Shown piece after piece: positions 8,096 through 16,675 of a DNA stretch of 64,000 nucleotides (the stretch's first letter is position 1; each line of letters begins with the position of its first letter). This stretch comes from Mycobacterium sp. SVM_VP21 (GTDB taxonomy: Bacteria; Actinomycetota; Actinomycetes; Mycobacteriales; Mycobacteriaceae): contig CP101406.1 in the NCBI GenBank assembly GCA_024758765.1, forward strand, positions 1,488,001-1,552,000, read 5' to 3'. The notes under the pieces were generated by a model that saw nothing but the letters and a program-made list of their open reading frames with translations, did no database searches and was not told the DNA's origin. The position numbers and the translations under genes are program-made.

Positions 8096-8737
8096 GTGTC
8101 GACCAGCCCCGAGCAGTCCGGTCATCGCGACCCGTTGCCCACCCACCGGGGCCGACGCACCCAAGCCGCGATCGACGCGGCCGCGCGCGCGGTGATCGCC
8201 CGCAAGGGAGTTCTGGCTGCCACCATCGCCGATATCGCGGCCGAGGCCGGCCGATCGGCGGCATCGTTCTACAACTACTACGACTCCAAAGAAGCGATGG
8301 TCGCCGAATGGGCGCTGCGATTCCGCGACGAGGCCGCCGAGCGAGCCTCCAGCGTGGTGCGGCACGGGCTGACCAACCGCGAACGGATCGAGCAGGCCAC
8401 CGCCGCGCATTGGCACACTTACCGCAACCGGCTGGCAGAGATGGTCGGCGTCTCCCAGCTGGCGATGGTCAACGACGACTTCGCCCGGTACTGGGCGGAG
8501 ATCTGCGCGGTTCCCGTCGGCCACATCACCGAAACGGTCAAGCGCGCCCAAGCCGAGGGCTACTGCACCAATGACGACCCGGAACTGCTCGCGGTGGCGA
8601 TCGTCTCGATGCTCAACCAGTTCTGTTATGTCCAGCTCGCCACGCCCCGGGACGACGGCGGTCCCGACGACGCAGCGTGTATTCGCACGCTGGCCAATGT
8701 GTTCTACCGGGCCATCTATACCGAGGAGAATTCCTGA
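8096..8737 (+). CDS. TetR-family transcriptional regulator
   Basis: The 213-residue protein has an N-terminal TetR helix-turn-helix (TIADIAAEAGRSAASFYNYYDSKEA in two parts, residues about 40-65) and an all-helical ligand domain. The start is a GTG at 8096 with CAGGAG 9 bases upstream. It is divergent from the VOC gene and lies 2 bases upstream of the 2-hydroxyacid dehydrogenase gene. It matches Rv0273c by position (recalled). The palindrome at 8037-8058 is its likely operator. Confidence 0.87.
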   Translation: MSTSPEQSGHRDPLPTHRGRRTQAAIDAAARAVIARKGVLAATIADIAAEAGRSAASFYNYYDSKEAMVAEWALRFRDEAAERASSVVRHGLTNRERIEQATAAHWHTYRNRLAEMVGVSQLAMVNDDFARYWAEICAVPVGHITETVKRAQAEGYCTNDDPELLAVAIVSMLNQFCYVQLATPRDDGGPDDAACIRTLANVFYRAIYTEENS

Positions 8738-8739
8738 GC

Positions 8740-9696
8740 ATGGCGTTGAGAGTCCTGGCGCACTTCATTCCCGGCCCGAAGGTCTCCGAATTCGTTGCAC
8801 CCGAGTCTGATTGGCTGGACATCCGGTGGTGCGCCGCCGACGACGACGACACGTTCCACCGTGAACTGGCCGACGCCGAAGTGCTATGGCACGTGCTGCG
8901 GCCGCTCTCGGGCGACGACCTGCGAGCCGGGCCACGACTGCGGCTGGTGCACAAGTTCGGCGTCGGTATCAACACCATCGACGTCGACGTCGCAACACAG
9001 CGCGGCATCGCGGTGGCCAATATGCCCGGTGCCAATGCCGCCTCCGTGGCCGAGGGCACCGTGTTGCTGATGCTGGCCGTGCTGCGCCGGCTGCTGCCGC
9101 TGGATCGCGCGACCCGTGAGCTCCGCGGTTGGCCGACCGATCCCGAGTTGGGTGAACACTGCCGGGACATCGGCGGCTGCACGGTCGGCCTGGTCGGCTA
9201 CGGCAGTGTCGCCCAGCGGGTGGCCGGGATCGTGGCCGCCATGGGCGCGCAGGTGCTGCACACCAGCACCCGCGACGACGGCACGCCCGGTTGGCGGCCC
9301 CTGCCGGAACTGCTTGCCGCCTCGGACATCGTCTCGCTGCACGTTCCATTGAAAACGGGGCCCGACGCCACCCATCATCTGATCGACGCGGCCGCCCTGG
9401 CACGCATGAAACCCGAGGCGGTGTTGGTCAACACCGCGCGCGGACCCATCGTCGACGAAGCCGCGCTGGCCGACGCGCTGCGCGACGGGCGGCTGGCCGG
9501 CGCGGGCCTCGACGTGTTCGCCGTCGAGCCGGTGACCGCGGACAACCCGCTGCTCGGCCTGGAGAACGTGGTGCTGACCCCGCATGTCAGCTGGTACACC
9601 GCGGACACCATGCGGCGCTATCTGGCTGCCGCTGTCGACAACTGCCGCCGGCTGCGCGACGGGCGGCCCCTGACCCACGTCGTCAACCGACCGTAG
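8740..9696 (+). CDS. D-isomer-specific 2-hydroxyacid dehydrogenase
   Basis: The 318-residue protein has the two-domain 2-hydroxyacid dehydrogenase fold. An N-terminal substrate-domain segment VHKFGVGINTIDVD is followed by an NAD-binding motif GLVGYGSVAQRVA near residue 150, in which the third Gly of GxGxxG is Ala. The catalytic Arg is in NTARGPIVDE, the Glu in FAVEP and the His in TPHVSW. It oxidises or reduces a 2-hydroxy/2-oxo acid with NAD(P). The substrate is not predictable. It starts 2 bases after the TetR stop with GAGGAG inside the TetR 3' end, so the two are co-transcribed. I do not recall it at this position in M. tuberculosis, so it may be an insertion into the fadE6 locus. Confidence 0.87.
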   Translation: MALRVLAHFIPGPKVSEFVAPESDWLDIRWCAADDDDTFHRELADAEVLWHVLRPLSGDDLRAGPRLRLVHKFGVGINTIDVDVATQRGIAVANMPGANAASVAEGTVLLMLAVLRRLLPLDRATRELRGWPTDPELGEHCRDIGGCTVGLVGYGSVAQRVAGIVAAMGAQVLHTSTRDDGTPGWRPLPELLAASDIVSLHVPLKTGPDATHHLIDAAALARMKPEAVLVNTARGPIVDEAALADALRDGRLAGAGLDVFAVEPVTADNPLLGLENVVLTPHVSWYTADTMRRYLAAAVDNCRRLRDGRPLTHVVNRP

Positions 9697-9701
9697 TCAA
9701 C

Positions 9702-9715
9702 CAACCGACTGGTTG
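9702..9715. promoter_or_regulatory. Palindromic operator in front of fadE6
   Basis: CAACC-GACT-GGTTG is a perfect inverted repeat in the 56-bp gap before fadE6, just upstream of a TATACG sequence that could serve as a -10 element. It resembles mycobacterial TetR operators. The regulator is unknown. Confidence 0.4.
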
Positions 9716-9752
9716 TTAGATTCACTATACGTACCCACCGAAAGGCGCCTCA

Positions 9753-11960
9753 ATGCCGATAGCGATCACTTCTGAACATCAGGACCTGACCGATTCCGTG
9801 CGGTCCTTCGTGACACGGGCCGTGCCGGCCGAGATGCTGCACGTCGCGATGGACACCCCGATCCAGAACCCGCCGCCGTATTGGCGGGCCGCCGCCGAGC
9901 AAGGCCTGGCGGGGGTGCATCTGGCCGAGGATGTCGGCGGACAGGGTTTCGGAATCCTGGAACTGGCAGTGGTGCTCGCCGAGTTCGGCTACGGCGCGGT
10001 GCCCGGGCCGTTCGTGCCGTCCGCAATCGCCAGCGCCCTGATCGCCGCGAACAACCCGGCCGCCGCCGAGCTGAGCGGGCTGGCCAGCGGAGAGGTGATC
10101 GCCAGCTACACGATCAATCCGGGACTGACCGGCACCGCCACGGAGTCGGGGCTGGTGATCCGCGGCGAGGCCCGTGCGGTCGCGGCCGCCGCCCAGGCGT
10201 CGTTGCTGGTGCTGCCCATCGCGGTCGACGACACCGAGGTGTGGGTGGTGCTGCCCGCCGACCAGCTCGAGATCGAGCCGGTGACAAGCGTGGACCCGCT
10301 GCGCCCGATCGCCCACGTGCGCGCCGACGGCGTCGAGGTCGACGACACTGCGGTGCTGCGCAACCTCAGCGCGGCCCGCGCGCACGCACTGATCTCGACG
10401 CTGCTGGCCGCCGAGGCGGTCGGGGTGGCCCGGTGGGCCACCGACACCGCCGCGGACTACGCCAAGATCCGCGAGCAGTTCGGCCGACCGATCGGCCAGT
10501 TCCAAGCGATCAAGCACAAGTGCGCGGAGATGATCGCCGACACCGAGCGCGCCACCGCCGCGGTGTGGGACGCCGCCCGCGCTATCGATGAGGCCTCTGA
10601 GGATGGGGCAAACGCTTGGGACGCTGCAGGTTCGACGGTGGAGTTCGCCACGGCGGTGGCCGCCACCCTGGCGCCGAGCGCCGCGCAACACTGCACCCAG
10701 GACTGCATCCAGGTGCACGGCGGAATCGGCTTCACCTGGGAGCACGACGCCGGTGTCTACTACCGACGGGCGCTGATACTGGCCGCCTCCTTCGGCTCCC
10801 GCGCCGCATACCCCCAGCAGGTCGTCGACACCGCCACTGCCGGTGGGATGCGCAAGATCGACATCGACCTGGACCCGGACACCGAGAAGCTGCGCACCGA
10901 GATCCGGGCCGAGGTCGCAGCACTCAAGGCGATGCCGCACGACGAGCGCACGATCGCGATCGCCGAGGGCGGCTGGGTGTTGCCTTACCTGCCGAAGCCA
11001 TGGGGGCGGGCCGCCGAGCCGATCGAGCAGATCATCATCGAGCAGGAGTTCTCCACCGGTCGAGTGCGTCGTCAGGCGATGGGTATCGCCGCGTGGCTGA
11101 TCCCGTCGATCGTGGCGTTCGGAACGGAGGAGCAGAAGCAGCGTTTCCTGCCCGCCACGTTCCGCGGCGAAATGATCTGGTGCCAACTTTTTTCCGAGCC
11201 GGGCGCCGGTTCAGACCTAGCCAGCCTGACCACCAAGGCGACCAAAGTCGACGGCGGCTGGCGGATCAGCGGCCAGAAGATCTGGACGTCGGCCGCACAG
11301 TTCTCCTCGTGGGGAGCGCTGCTGGCGAGGACCGACTCGAGCGCTCCCAAACACGATGGCATCACCTACTTCCTGCTGGACATGAAGGCCGAGGGTGTAA
11401 CAGTCAGTCCGCTGCGTGAACTCACCGGCGGAGCGATGTTCAACACCGTGTTCATCGACGACGTGTTCATTCCGGACGAGTTGGTGCTCGGCGAGGTCAA
11501 CCGCGGCTGGGAGGTCAGCCGCAACACGCTGACGGCCGAGCGGGTGTCGATCGGCGGTTCCGAGATGCCATTCCTCGCCAGCTTGGACGGCTTCGTCGAG
11601 TTCATCCGCGACGGTGAATTCGACCAGGGCGAACAGCGCCGGGCCGGTCAGTTAATCGCCGAGGGGCACGCCGCCAAGCTGCTCAACCTGCGCTCGACGC
11701 TGCTGACCTTGGCGGGCAAGGACCCGATGCCCGCGGCGGCGGTGTCCAAGCTGCTGTCGATGCGTACTGGCCAGGGCTACGCCGAGTTCGGAGTGGGAAC
11801 CTTCGCCGGAGACGCCGCAATCGGCGACCGTGAGCAGCTGCCCGGCAAGTGGGCGGAGTACCTATTGATGAGCCGCGCCACCACCATCTACGGCGGCACC
11901 TCGGAGGTCCAGCTCAACATCATCGCCGAGCGTCTGCTGGGCCTCCCCCGCGACCCGTAG
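9753..11960 (+). CDS. fadE6: Fused two-domain acyl-CoA dehydrogenase
   Basis: The 735-residue protein is two acyl-CoA dehydrogenase domains in one chain. The first (about 1-345) has the usual C-terminal QVHGGIGFTWEHD segment. The second (about 380-735) has LFSEPGAGSDLAS (FAD/substrate), SGQKIWTS and a C-terminal YGGTSEVQLNIIAERLLGLPRDP. These enzymes introduce an alpha,beta double bond in acyl-CoA with FAD and pass electrons to ETF. Fused FadEs of about 710-735 residues are typical of mycobacteria. The neighbours fadD2 and the PolD2-like gene reproduce the Rv0269c-Rv0271c order, which supports the name fadE6. The substrate is not known. Confidence 0.87.
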   Translation: MPIAITSEHQDLTDSVRSFVTRAVPAEMLHVAMDTPIQNPPPYWRAAAEQGLAGVHLAEDVGGQGFGILELAVVLAEFGYGAVPGPFVPSAIASALIAANNPAAAELSGLASGEVIASYTINPGLTGTATESGLVIRGEARAVAAAAQASLLVLPIAVDDTEVWVVLPADQLEIEPVTSVDPLRPIAHVRADGVEVDDTAVLRNLSAARAHALISTLLAAEAVGVARWATDTAADYAKIREQFGRPIGQFQAIKHKCAEMIADTERATAAVWDAARAIDEASEDGANAWDAAGSTVEFATAVAATLAPSAAQHCTQDCIQVHGGIGFTWEHDAGVYYRRALILAASFGSRAAYPQQVVDTATAGGMRKIDIDLDPDTEKLRTEIRAEVAALKAMPHDERTIAIAEGGWVLPYLPKPWGRAAEPIEQIIIEQEFSTGRVRRQAMGIAAWLIPSIVAFGTEEQKQRFLPATFRGEMIWCQLFSEPGAGSDLASLTTKATKVDGGWRISGQKIWTSAAQFSSWGALLARTDSSAPKHDGITYFLLDMKAEGVTVSPLRELTGGAMFNTVFIDDVFIPDELVLGEVNRGWEVSRNTLTAERVSIGGSEMPFLASLDGFVEFIRDGEFDQGEQRRAGQLIAEGHAAKLLNLRSTLLTLAGKDPMPAAAVSKLLSMRTGQGYAEFGVGTFAGDAAIGDREQLPGKWAEYLLMSRATTIYGGTSEVQLNIIAERLLGLPRDP

Positions 11961-11975
11961 GGGTTGCCACTGCCG

Positions 11976-12033
11976 CGAGCAGACACAGAATCGCACGCAG
12001 GCAAGCCTGCGGATGCGATTCTGTGTCTGCTCG
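11976..12033. repeat. Palindromic intergenic repeat, copy 1
   Basis: Perfect 20-bp arms, CGAGCAGACACAGAATCGCA and its reverse complement, enclose an 18-base centre that itself folds (CGCAGGC-AA-GCCTGCG). Outer bases CACTGCC/GGCAGTG extend the pairing with a 2-base bulge. It lies between fadE6 and the DinB-like gene. Copies 2 and 3 follow within 1.7 kb. It could act as a transcription terminator hairpin, but the conserved arms suggest a dispersed repeat family. Confidence 0.85.
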
Positions 12034-12053
12034 GCAGTGCTAGCGTCACCGCT

Positions 12054-12560
12054 ATGGCCGAGGCCCCCATGCCTACTCGTCGACTGGCGGCTGCCGCAGA
12101 CGAGCGACAGACGCTCGAAGCCTTTCTCGACGACTATCGAGAGATCGTGGTGCGCAAGATCTCCGGGCTTTCGGACGGCGACGTCCGCCGGCACCTCGTA
12201 CCCTCCGCCACGACGGTAGGCGGGCTGGTCAAACACCTCCGCTGGGCGGAGTACGGCTGGTTCGACCAACTCCTGCAGGAACGGCTCGACGACAACCGCC
12301 GCCCGCACGATCGCGAGTGGGAGTTCACCCTCTCCGACGACGAGCACCTGCCGACATTGATCGCCGACTACCAGCAGCAGTGCGAGCAGTCCCGAGAGAT
12401 CGCCGCGACCTATCCGCTCGATCACACCGTCCCACATCGCCACCTAGGCAATGTCTCACTGCGCTGGATCTACATCCACATGATCGAAGAGACCGCCCGG
12501 CACTGCGGCCAGATCGATATCTTGCGCGAACAACTTGACGGCGCAACGGGTTTCGACTGA
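12054..12560 (+). CDS. DinB/DUF664-family protein
   Basis: The 168-residue protein is a four-helix-bundle DinB/DUF664 type. Putative metal-binding His residues sit in KHLRWAEYGWFDQLL (about residue 58) and IHMIEETARHCGQID (two His near residues 140-148). Relatives include mycothiol- or bacillithiol-dependent S-transferases, and the substrate is unknown. The frame is open back to 11964, but that part reads through palindrome copy 1. The ATG at 12054 just after the hairpin is preferred. The gene is flanked on both sides by the palindromic repeat. Confidence 0.75.
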   Translation: MAEAPMPTRRLAAAADERQTLEAFLDDYREIVVRKISGLSDGDVRRHLVPSATTVGGLVKHLRWAEYGWFDQLLQERLDDNRRPHDREWEFTLSDDEHLPTLIADYQQQCEQSREIAATYPLDHTVPHRHLGNVSLRWIYIHMIEETARHCGQIDILREQLDGATGFD

Positions 12561-12593
12561 AATCCCCCATGCGAGCGGGGCACTTCCCTACCG

Positions 12594-12651
12594 CGAGCAG
12601 ACACAGAATCGCACGCAGGCGAGCCTGCGGATGCGATTCTGTGTCTGCTCG
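12594..12651. repeat. Palindromic intergenic repeat, copy 2
   Basis: Same 20-bp arms as copy 1 (12594-12613 and 12632-12651) and a centre differing from copy 1 by one base (CGCAGGC-GA-GCCTGCG). It lies in the gap between the convergent DinB-like and nuclease-like genes, where it could stop transcription in both directions. Confidence 0.85.
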
Positions 12652-12663
12652 GCAACGGCGAAG

Positions 12664-13551
12664 TCAACTCGCCAGCCGAGACCGGACCAGCTGCCGCTTG
12701 ATGCGGTCGGCCAGTTCCCCGGGGTGGCGGCGGACATCGTCCACAACGATCGGAATCAAGGTCCAGCCGACGTCCTGGATACCGCCGAGCCGGATGCGGT
12801 CACGCAGCATGGCCGGGCCTCCGGCATGCCAGTCGATACTCTCGTACTCTGCGGCCACCCTCACCTCCGGCCAGGCGAAATCAGCCCGCCAGACCTCACC
12901 GTTACGGCCATAGATCGGGTACTGCAACTCAGGAGTTGGGACGTCGTAGTCGATCATCACCAGCCGCGCTTCGCTTTCCATTTCCGATCCCGACCGCCCG
13001 TCGACATATTGCAGCAGGTCACGCACCGCGACGATTCCCCGGCGCCCCCGCTGCTCAATTACCGCCTGCTCAAGCTCGCTCACGGTGCACCAGCCCGAGC
13101 GCAAGGCGCCGTCAAGTGTTGCGAGCACACGGGGTCGACGCAGTTCACGCGCGACCTCGACCGCGGTCCACGCCGGAGCCGTGGCTAAACGCCCTGCCAC
13201 CACACTCAATTGAGCCCCTCGACGCTGATGCACCATCAGACCTAAGGTCGGGCGCATGCGCACCCCCGGATCCAGGACATGAATCGCGGTGGTGTTCTCG
13301 GTGTCAAAATCGTAAAGCGCAGCCGCGGTTCCCATACAGGCAACGGCACGCTGACCCATGAACAGGTCTAGCGCCCGCAGCCGCCCCGGCAGGTCGGGCT
13401 CCGTCTCGGCGTAAACGCCGTACCAGACCCGCACCAGTCCGCCCTTGCGCACCTGCACGTCGAGTTGCTGACGAGTCATCACCGTCAACAGTTGTGCGGT
13501 GGTGGCCAATCCACCGGCGTTCCGAAGCAGCCTGCGCGCGTCGTCCAACAT
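12664..13551 (-). CDS. AbiEi-type N-terminal domain fused to a DUF559/Vsr-like nuclease domain
   Basis: The protein is 295 residues. Residues 1-65 resemble the AbiEi antitoxin winged helix (GGLATTAQLLTVMTRQQLDVQVRKG, read in two parts). The C-terminal 100 residues resemble the DUF559/very-short-patch-repair endonuclease fold: Glu in EMESEARLV, Asp in WRADFAWPEVRV and Glu in AAEYESIDWH form a possible PD-(D/E)xK site. From memory such proteins are common, solitary and uncharacterised in mycobacteria. A function in DNA repair, defence or repeat maintenance is possible, but none is shown. Copies 2 and 3 of the palindrome flank the gene. No AbiEii-type toxin gene is adjacent, so this is not an evident toxin-antitoxin pair. 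Confidence 0.6.
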   Translation of the reverse strand: MLDDARRLLRNAGGLATTAQLLTVMTRQQLDVQVRKGGLVRVWYGVYAETEPDLPGRLRALDLFMGQRAVACMGTAAALYDFDTENTTAIHVLDPGVRMRPTLGLMVHQRRGAQLSVVAGRLATAPAWTAVEVARELRRPRVLATLDGALRSGWCTVSELEQAVIEQRGRRGIVAVRDLLQYVDGRSGSEMESEARLVMIDYDVPTPELQYPIYGRNGEVWRADFAWPEVRVAAEYESIDWHAGGPAMLRDRIRLGGIQDVGWTLIPIVVDDVRRHPGELADRIKRQLVRSRLAS

Positions 13552-13608
13552 CCCCGCAGTGTGTGTAAGTACCGCTTCTGCGGCCAGTCACCCCTGTGGA
13601 CAGCTGCT

Positions 13609-13664
13609 GAGCAGACAGAGAATCGCACTGGCGGGGACTCCCGCGTGCGATTCTCTGTCTGCTC
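13609..13664. repeat. Palindromic intergenic repeat, copy 3 (with compensatory change)
   Basis: The arms are GAGCAGACAGAGAATCGCA (13609-13627) and its perfect complement (13646-13664). Relative to copies 1 and 2, one C in the left arm is G and the paired G in the right arm is C, so pairing is kept. The centre has diverged but still folds (GCGGG/CCCGC). A short tandem CTCGCGCCAGGAA duplication follows. It lies between the nuclease-like gene and fadD2. Confidence 0.85.
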
Positions 13665-13694
13665 GCGCCAGGAACTCGCGCCAGGAACTCGGAC

Positions 13695-15365
13695 CTACAG
13701 GTCGCGGAGTTCGCGTTTGAGGATCTTGCCGGTGGGGTTACGCGGCAGCTCCTCGAGGAAGACCACCTCGCGGGGCACCTTATAGCGGGCCAGGTGCTCC
13801 TTGACGTAGACCTTGATGGTGTCCTCGTCGACGCTGGAGCCCTCCTTCTTAACCACGAAGGCCCGCAGCCGTGCACCCCACTCCTTGTCCTCGACGCCCA
13901 GTGCGGTCGCCTCGATCACGTCGGGGTGCCCGCTGATCAGGTCCTCGACTTCGGCAGGGAAGACGTTCTCTCCACCGGAGACGATCATCTCGTCGTCGCG
14001 GCCGCTGACGTAGAGCAGCCCGCGCTCGTCGAAGTAGCCGACATCGCCCGACGACAGCAGGCCGTCGATGATCTGCTTGCCGCCGCCACCGGTGTAGCCC
14101 TCGAACGGGAAGAAGTTGCCGACGAAGATCCGCCCCACCTCGCCCTGCGGCAGTTCGTTGCCGTTGTCGTCGAGGATCTTGACCTTGACGCCCTTGACCA
14201 CCGGGCCCACCGTCGCCGGGTTGTGCTGCAGGTCGGCGGGGCCGGCGATGGTGGCAAACGCGACCTCGGTGGACCCGTACATGTTGTAGATGACCGGTCC
14301 CAGATCCTTCATCGCCCTACTCGCCAGTTCGGCGCCGAGCTGCGACCCGGAGACGAACACGATCCGCAGGTTCGACAGGTCCGGTTTGGGACTCGTTTTC
14401 TCCAGCTGGTCGAGGATCCGGGACAACATGACCGGGACGACGACCATGCCGGTCACTTTGTGCTTTTCCAGGTCCTCCAGCACGGTGGCCGGCTTGAAGC
14501 GGCGCCGCAGCACCAGGGTCGAGCCGAAGAACATGGCCAAGGTGCCGTGCAGATAGCCCAGCGCGTGGAACATCGGCGACGGCAAGGACGTCACTTCACC
14601 GGCGCGGAACGGCACGTGCGACAGGATGCCGCCGATCGGCGCGAGCGTGGGCGGCGTGCTGCGGTTGGCGCCCTTGGGGGTGCCGGTGGTTCCGGACGTC
14701 AGGATGATGATCGAGGCGTGCTTGGTGATCTTGGGTGCGGGCGCCTTGCTGCTGCGTGCGATCAGCTGCGCCAGCGTCTCGTCGGTGCTACCCGACGGTT
14801 CTTCGGTATCCGGGTTGACCCCCAGTGCCCGCAACTTGCCCAGCGTCGGCTCAGCCTGCGCTACGGCGGTGGTGTACTCGTCGTCGTAGATGATCAGCTT
14901 GGCGCCTTCGCGTTCGGAGACGTCCTTGATCTGCGGGCCGGAGAATTCACTGTTCAGCAGGATCAGCCGAGCGCCGACCCGGGCGCAGCCGTAGTTGGCG
15001 ATCAGGAACCAGCGATGGTTGCGTGCCAGGATCGCCACGCCGTCACCGCCACGCACCCCCATCGCGAGCAGGCCGTTGGCCACCGCGTTGACGGCATCGT
15101 CCAGTTCCTTGAATGTGATGCTGCCATCGTCGTCGATCACGGCGACGCCGTTCGGGTTACGACGGGCATTGAGCGCGGGAATCATCCCCAGCTCGCCCCA
15201 GCGCGCTCCGTCGGCGAGTGCACTGGCGATCACCCGTGGGGACTCCAGCTTCAACGCGCCGGACTGCAGGATCTTGCGCAGATAATGCAACTCGGCGCCA
15301 CCGCGTTCGAGATAGCGACCGAGCTTGTTTGCAGCCTGGCTGGGCAGGTCAGTGAGCTTAGCCAT
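13695..15365 (-). CDS. fadD2: Fatty acyl-CoA synthetase
   Basis: The 556-residue ANL-superfamily adenylating enzyme activates a fatty acid to acyl-CoA through an acyl-AMP. Motifs in order: ILTSGTTGTPKGANR (P-loop, about residue 220), MYGSTEVAF, SSGDVGYFDERGLLYVSGRDDEMI (read as two motifs, hinge Asp) and the catalytic Lys in PTGKILKREL at the C-terminus. Its length matches M. tuberculosis FadD2 (about 560). Its place between fadE6 and the PolD2-like gene reproduces Rv0269c-Rv0270-Rv0271c. It is divergent from the PolD2-like gene over 67 bp. The natural substrate is not deducible. Confidence 0.87.
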   Translation of the reverse strand: MAKLTDLPSQAANKLGRYLERGGAELHYLRKILQSGALKLESPRVIASALADGARWGELGMIPALNARRNPNGVAVIDDDGSITFKELDDAVNAVANGLLAMGVRGGDGVAILARNHRWFLIANYGCARVGARLILLNSEFSGPQIKDVSEREGAKLIIYDDEYTTAVAQAEPTLGKLRALGVNPDTEEPSGSTDETLAQLIARSSKAPAPKITKHASIIILTSGTTGTPKGANRSTPPTLAPIGGILSHVPFRAGEVTSLPSPMFHALGYLHGTLAMFFGSTLVLRRRFKPATVLEDLEKHKVTGMVVVPVMLSRILDQLEKTSPKPDLSNLRIVFVSGSQLGAELASRAMKDLGPVIYNMYGSTEVAFATIAGPADLQHNPATVGPVVKGVKVKILDDNGNELPQGEVGRIFVGNFFPFEGYTGGGGKQIIDGLLSSGDVGYFDERGLLYVSGRDDEMIVSGGENVFPAEVEDLISGHPDVIEATALGVEDKEWGARLRAFVVKKEGSSVDEDTIKVYVKEHLARYKVPREVVFLEELPRNPTGKILKRELRDL

Positions 15366-15432
15366 GGGACAACCTTATGTGACGCAGATCGCCGTCGGGC
15401 GGCGGATTGCGGCCTCTCATTAACATGACGTC

Positions 15433-16668
15433 ATGGCCGGCGGGATGTCGCTGGAGGTTGCGGGACACCGGGTGGTGGTCACCCACCCGGATAAGTTGGT
15501 GTTCCCCGGTGGACGAGGCTCCACCCCGCGCACCAAGATCGAGCTGATCCACTACTACCTGTCGGTGGCCGACGGTGCGCTGCGCGGGGTGGCCGGGCGG
15601 CCGATGATCCTCAAACGCTTCGTCGACGGTATCGACGCTGAGGCCATCTTCCAGAAGCGGGCACCGGCCAACCGGCCGGATTGGGTGTCGGTCGCTGAGC
15701 TGCACTATGCGTCGGGCCGGTCGGCGCAAGAGGTCGTCGTCGACGACGCGGCCGGACTGGCCTGGGTGATCAATCTGGGCTGTGTGGATCTCAACCCGCA
15801 CCCGGTGCTCGCCGGCGACCTCAACCATCCCGACGAGCTGCGGGTCGACCTCGATCCGATGCCGGGAGTCGGCTGGTCGGAGATCGTCGAGGTGACGCTG
15901 CTGGCTCGTGAGGTACTGGCCGACCACGGGCTGACGGCGTGGCCGAAGACGTCCGGCTCGCGAGGCATGCACATCTACGCGCGGATCGCTCCACAATGGG
16001 AGTTCTCGCAGGTGCGGCTGGCGGCACAGGCGGTGGCCCGCGAGATCGAGCGGCGCGCACCGCAGTTGGCCACCAGCCGGTGGTGGAAAGAGGAGCGGCA
16101 CGGCGTCTTCGTGGACTTCAACCAGAACGCCAAGGACCGCACGGTCGCCTCGGCGTACTCGGTGCGGGCCACCGACGATGCCCGGGTGTCGACGCCGCTG
16201 TATTGGGATGAGGTCGCCGACGCCGACCCGGCGTCGTTCACCGTGGATACGGTGCCGGATCGCTTCGCCCAGATGGGCGACCCGTGGGCGGGCATGAACG
16301 ACACGGTCGGCGGGCTGGAGTCACTGTTGGAATTGGCCGACGCGCAGGGCCCTGCGGAGAAGGCGCCGCGCGGCGCCCGCAGGAGCGTCGACGGCCGGCG
16401 GACGTCACCGCTGCCGTTGATCGAGATCGCCCGCACCAAGACACGCGGCGAGGCGATGGCTGCTCTGGACGTCTGGCGGGAACGGCATGCCGCAGCGGCG
16501 AAACAGCTTGCCCCGGAGGATGTTCTGCTCGATGGCATGCGTGGTCCGAGTTCGATCTGGTACCGGGTCCGCATCAACCTGCAGCACGTCACCGACGCTC
16601 AGCGCCCACCCCAGGAAAAGTTGATCGCGGACTACAGTCCGTGGAGTCGGAAGGGCGCCAAGGGCTGA
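15433..16668 (+). CDS. polD2: LigD-type archaeo-eukaryotic primase/polymerase domain protein
   Basis: The 411-residue protein is a stand-alone LigD polymerase-domain (AEP primase-polymerase) homologue. Catalytic carboxylates are in RVDLDPMPG (DxD, near residue 140), SGSRGMHIY carries the SxH motif, and the third acidic residue is in FVDFNQNAKDRT. The ligase and 3'-phosphoesterase domains of full LigD are absent, so it resembles the accessory polymerases PolD1/PolD2 (Rv3730c/Rv0269c). These add a few nucleotides, often ribonucleotides, during gap or end repair. A C-terminal extension (about residues 300-411) continues the PolD-type tail. It is divergent from fadD2. Confidence 0.85.
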   Translation: MAGGMSLEVAGHRVVVTHPDKLVFPGGRGSTPRTKIELIHYYLSVADGALRGVAGRPMILKRFVDGIDAEAIFQKRAPANRPDWVSVAELHYASGRSAQEVVVDDAAGLAWVINLGCVDLNPHPVLAGDLNHPDELRVDLDPMPGVGWSEIVEVTLLAREVLADHGLTAWPKTSGSRGMHIYARIAPQWEFSQVRLAAQAVAREIERRAPQLATSRWWKEERHGVFVDFNQNAKDRTVASAYSVRATDDARVSTPLYWDEVADADPASFTVDTVPDRFAQMGDPWAGMNDTVGGLESLLELADAQGPAEKAPRGARRSVDGRRTSPLPLIEIARTKTRGEAMAALDVWRERHAAAAKQLAPEDVLLDGMRGPSSIWYRVRINLQHVTDAQRPPQEKLIADYSPWSRKGAKG

Positions 16669-16675
16669 TCTGCGA

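Noticed and set aside
9750..11186. Long open frame on the minus strand opposite fadE6
   Set aside because: It is the reverse-strand shadow of a high-GC acyl-CoA dehydrogenase gene. Its translation is His/Gly/Arg-rich with no family motif, while the plus strand has full homology.
11976..13664. CRISPR array from the repeated GAGCAGAC elements
   Set aside because: There are only three palindromic copies at irregular distances, with genes between them and no spacers or cas genes.
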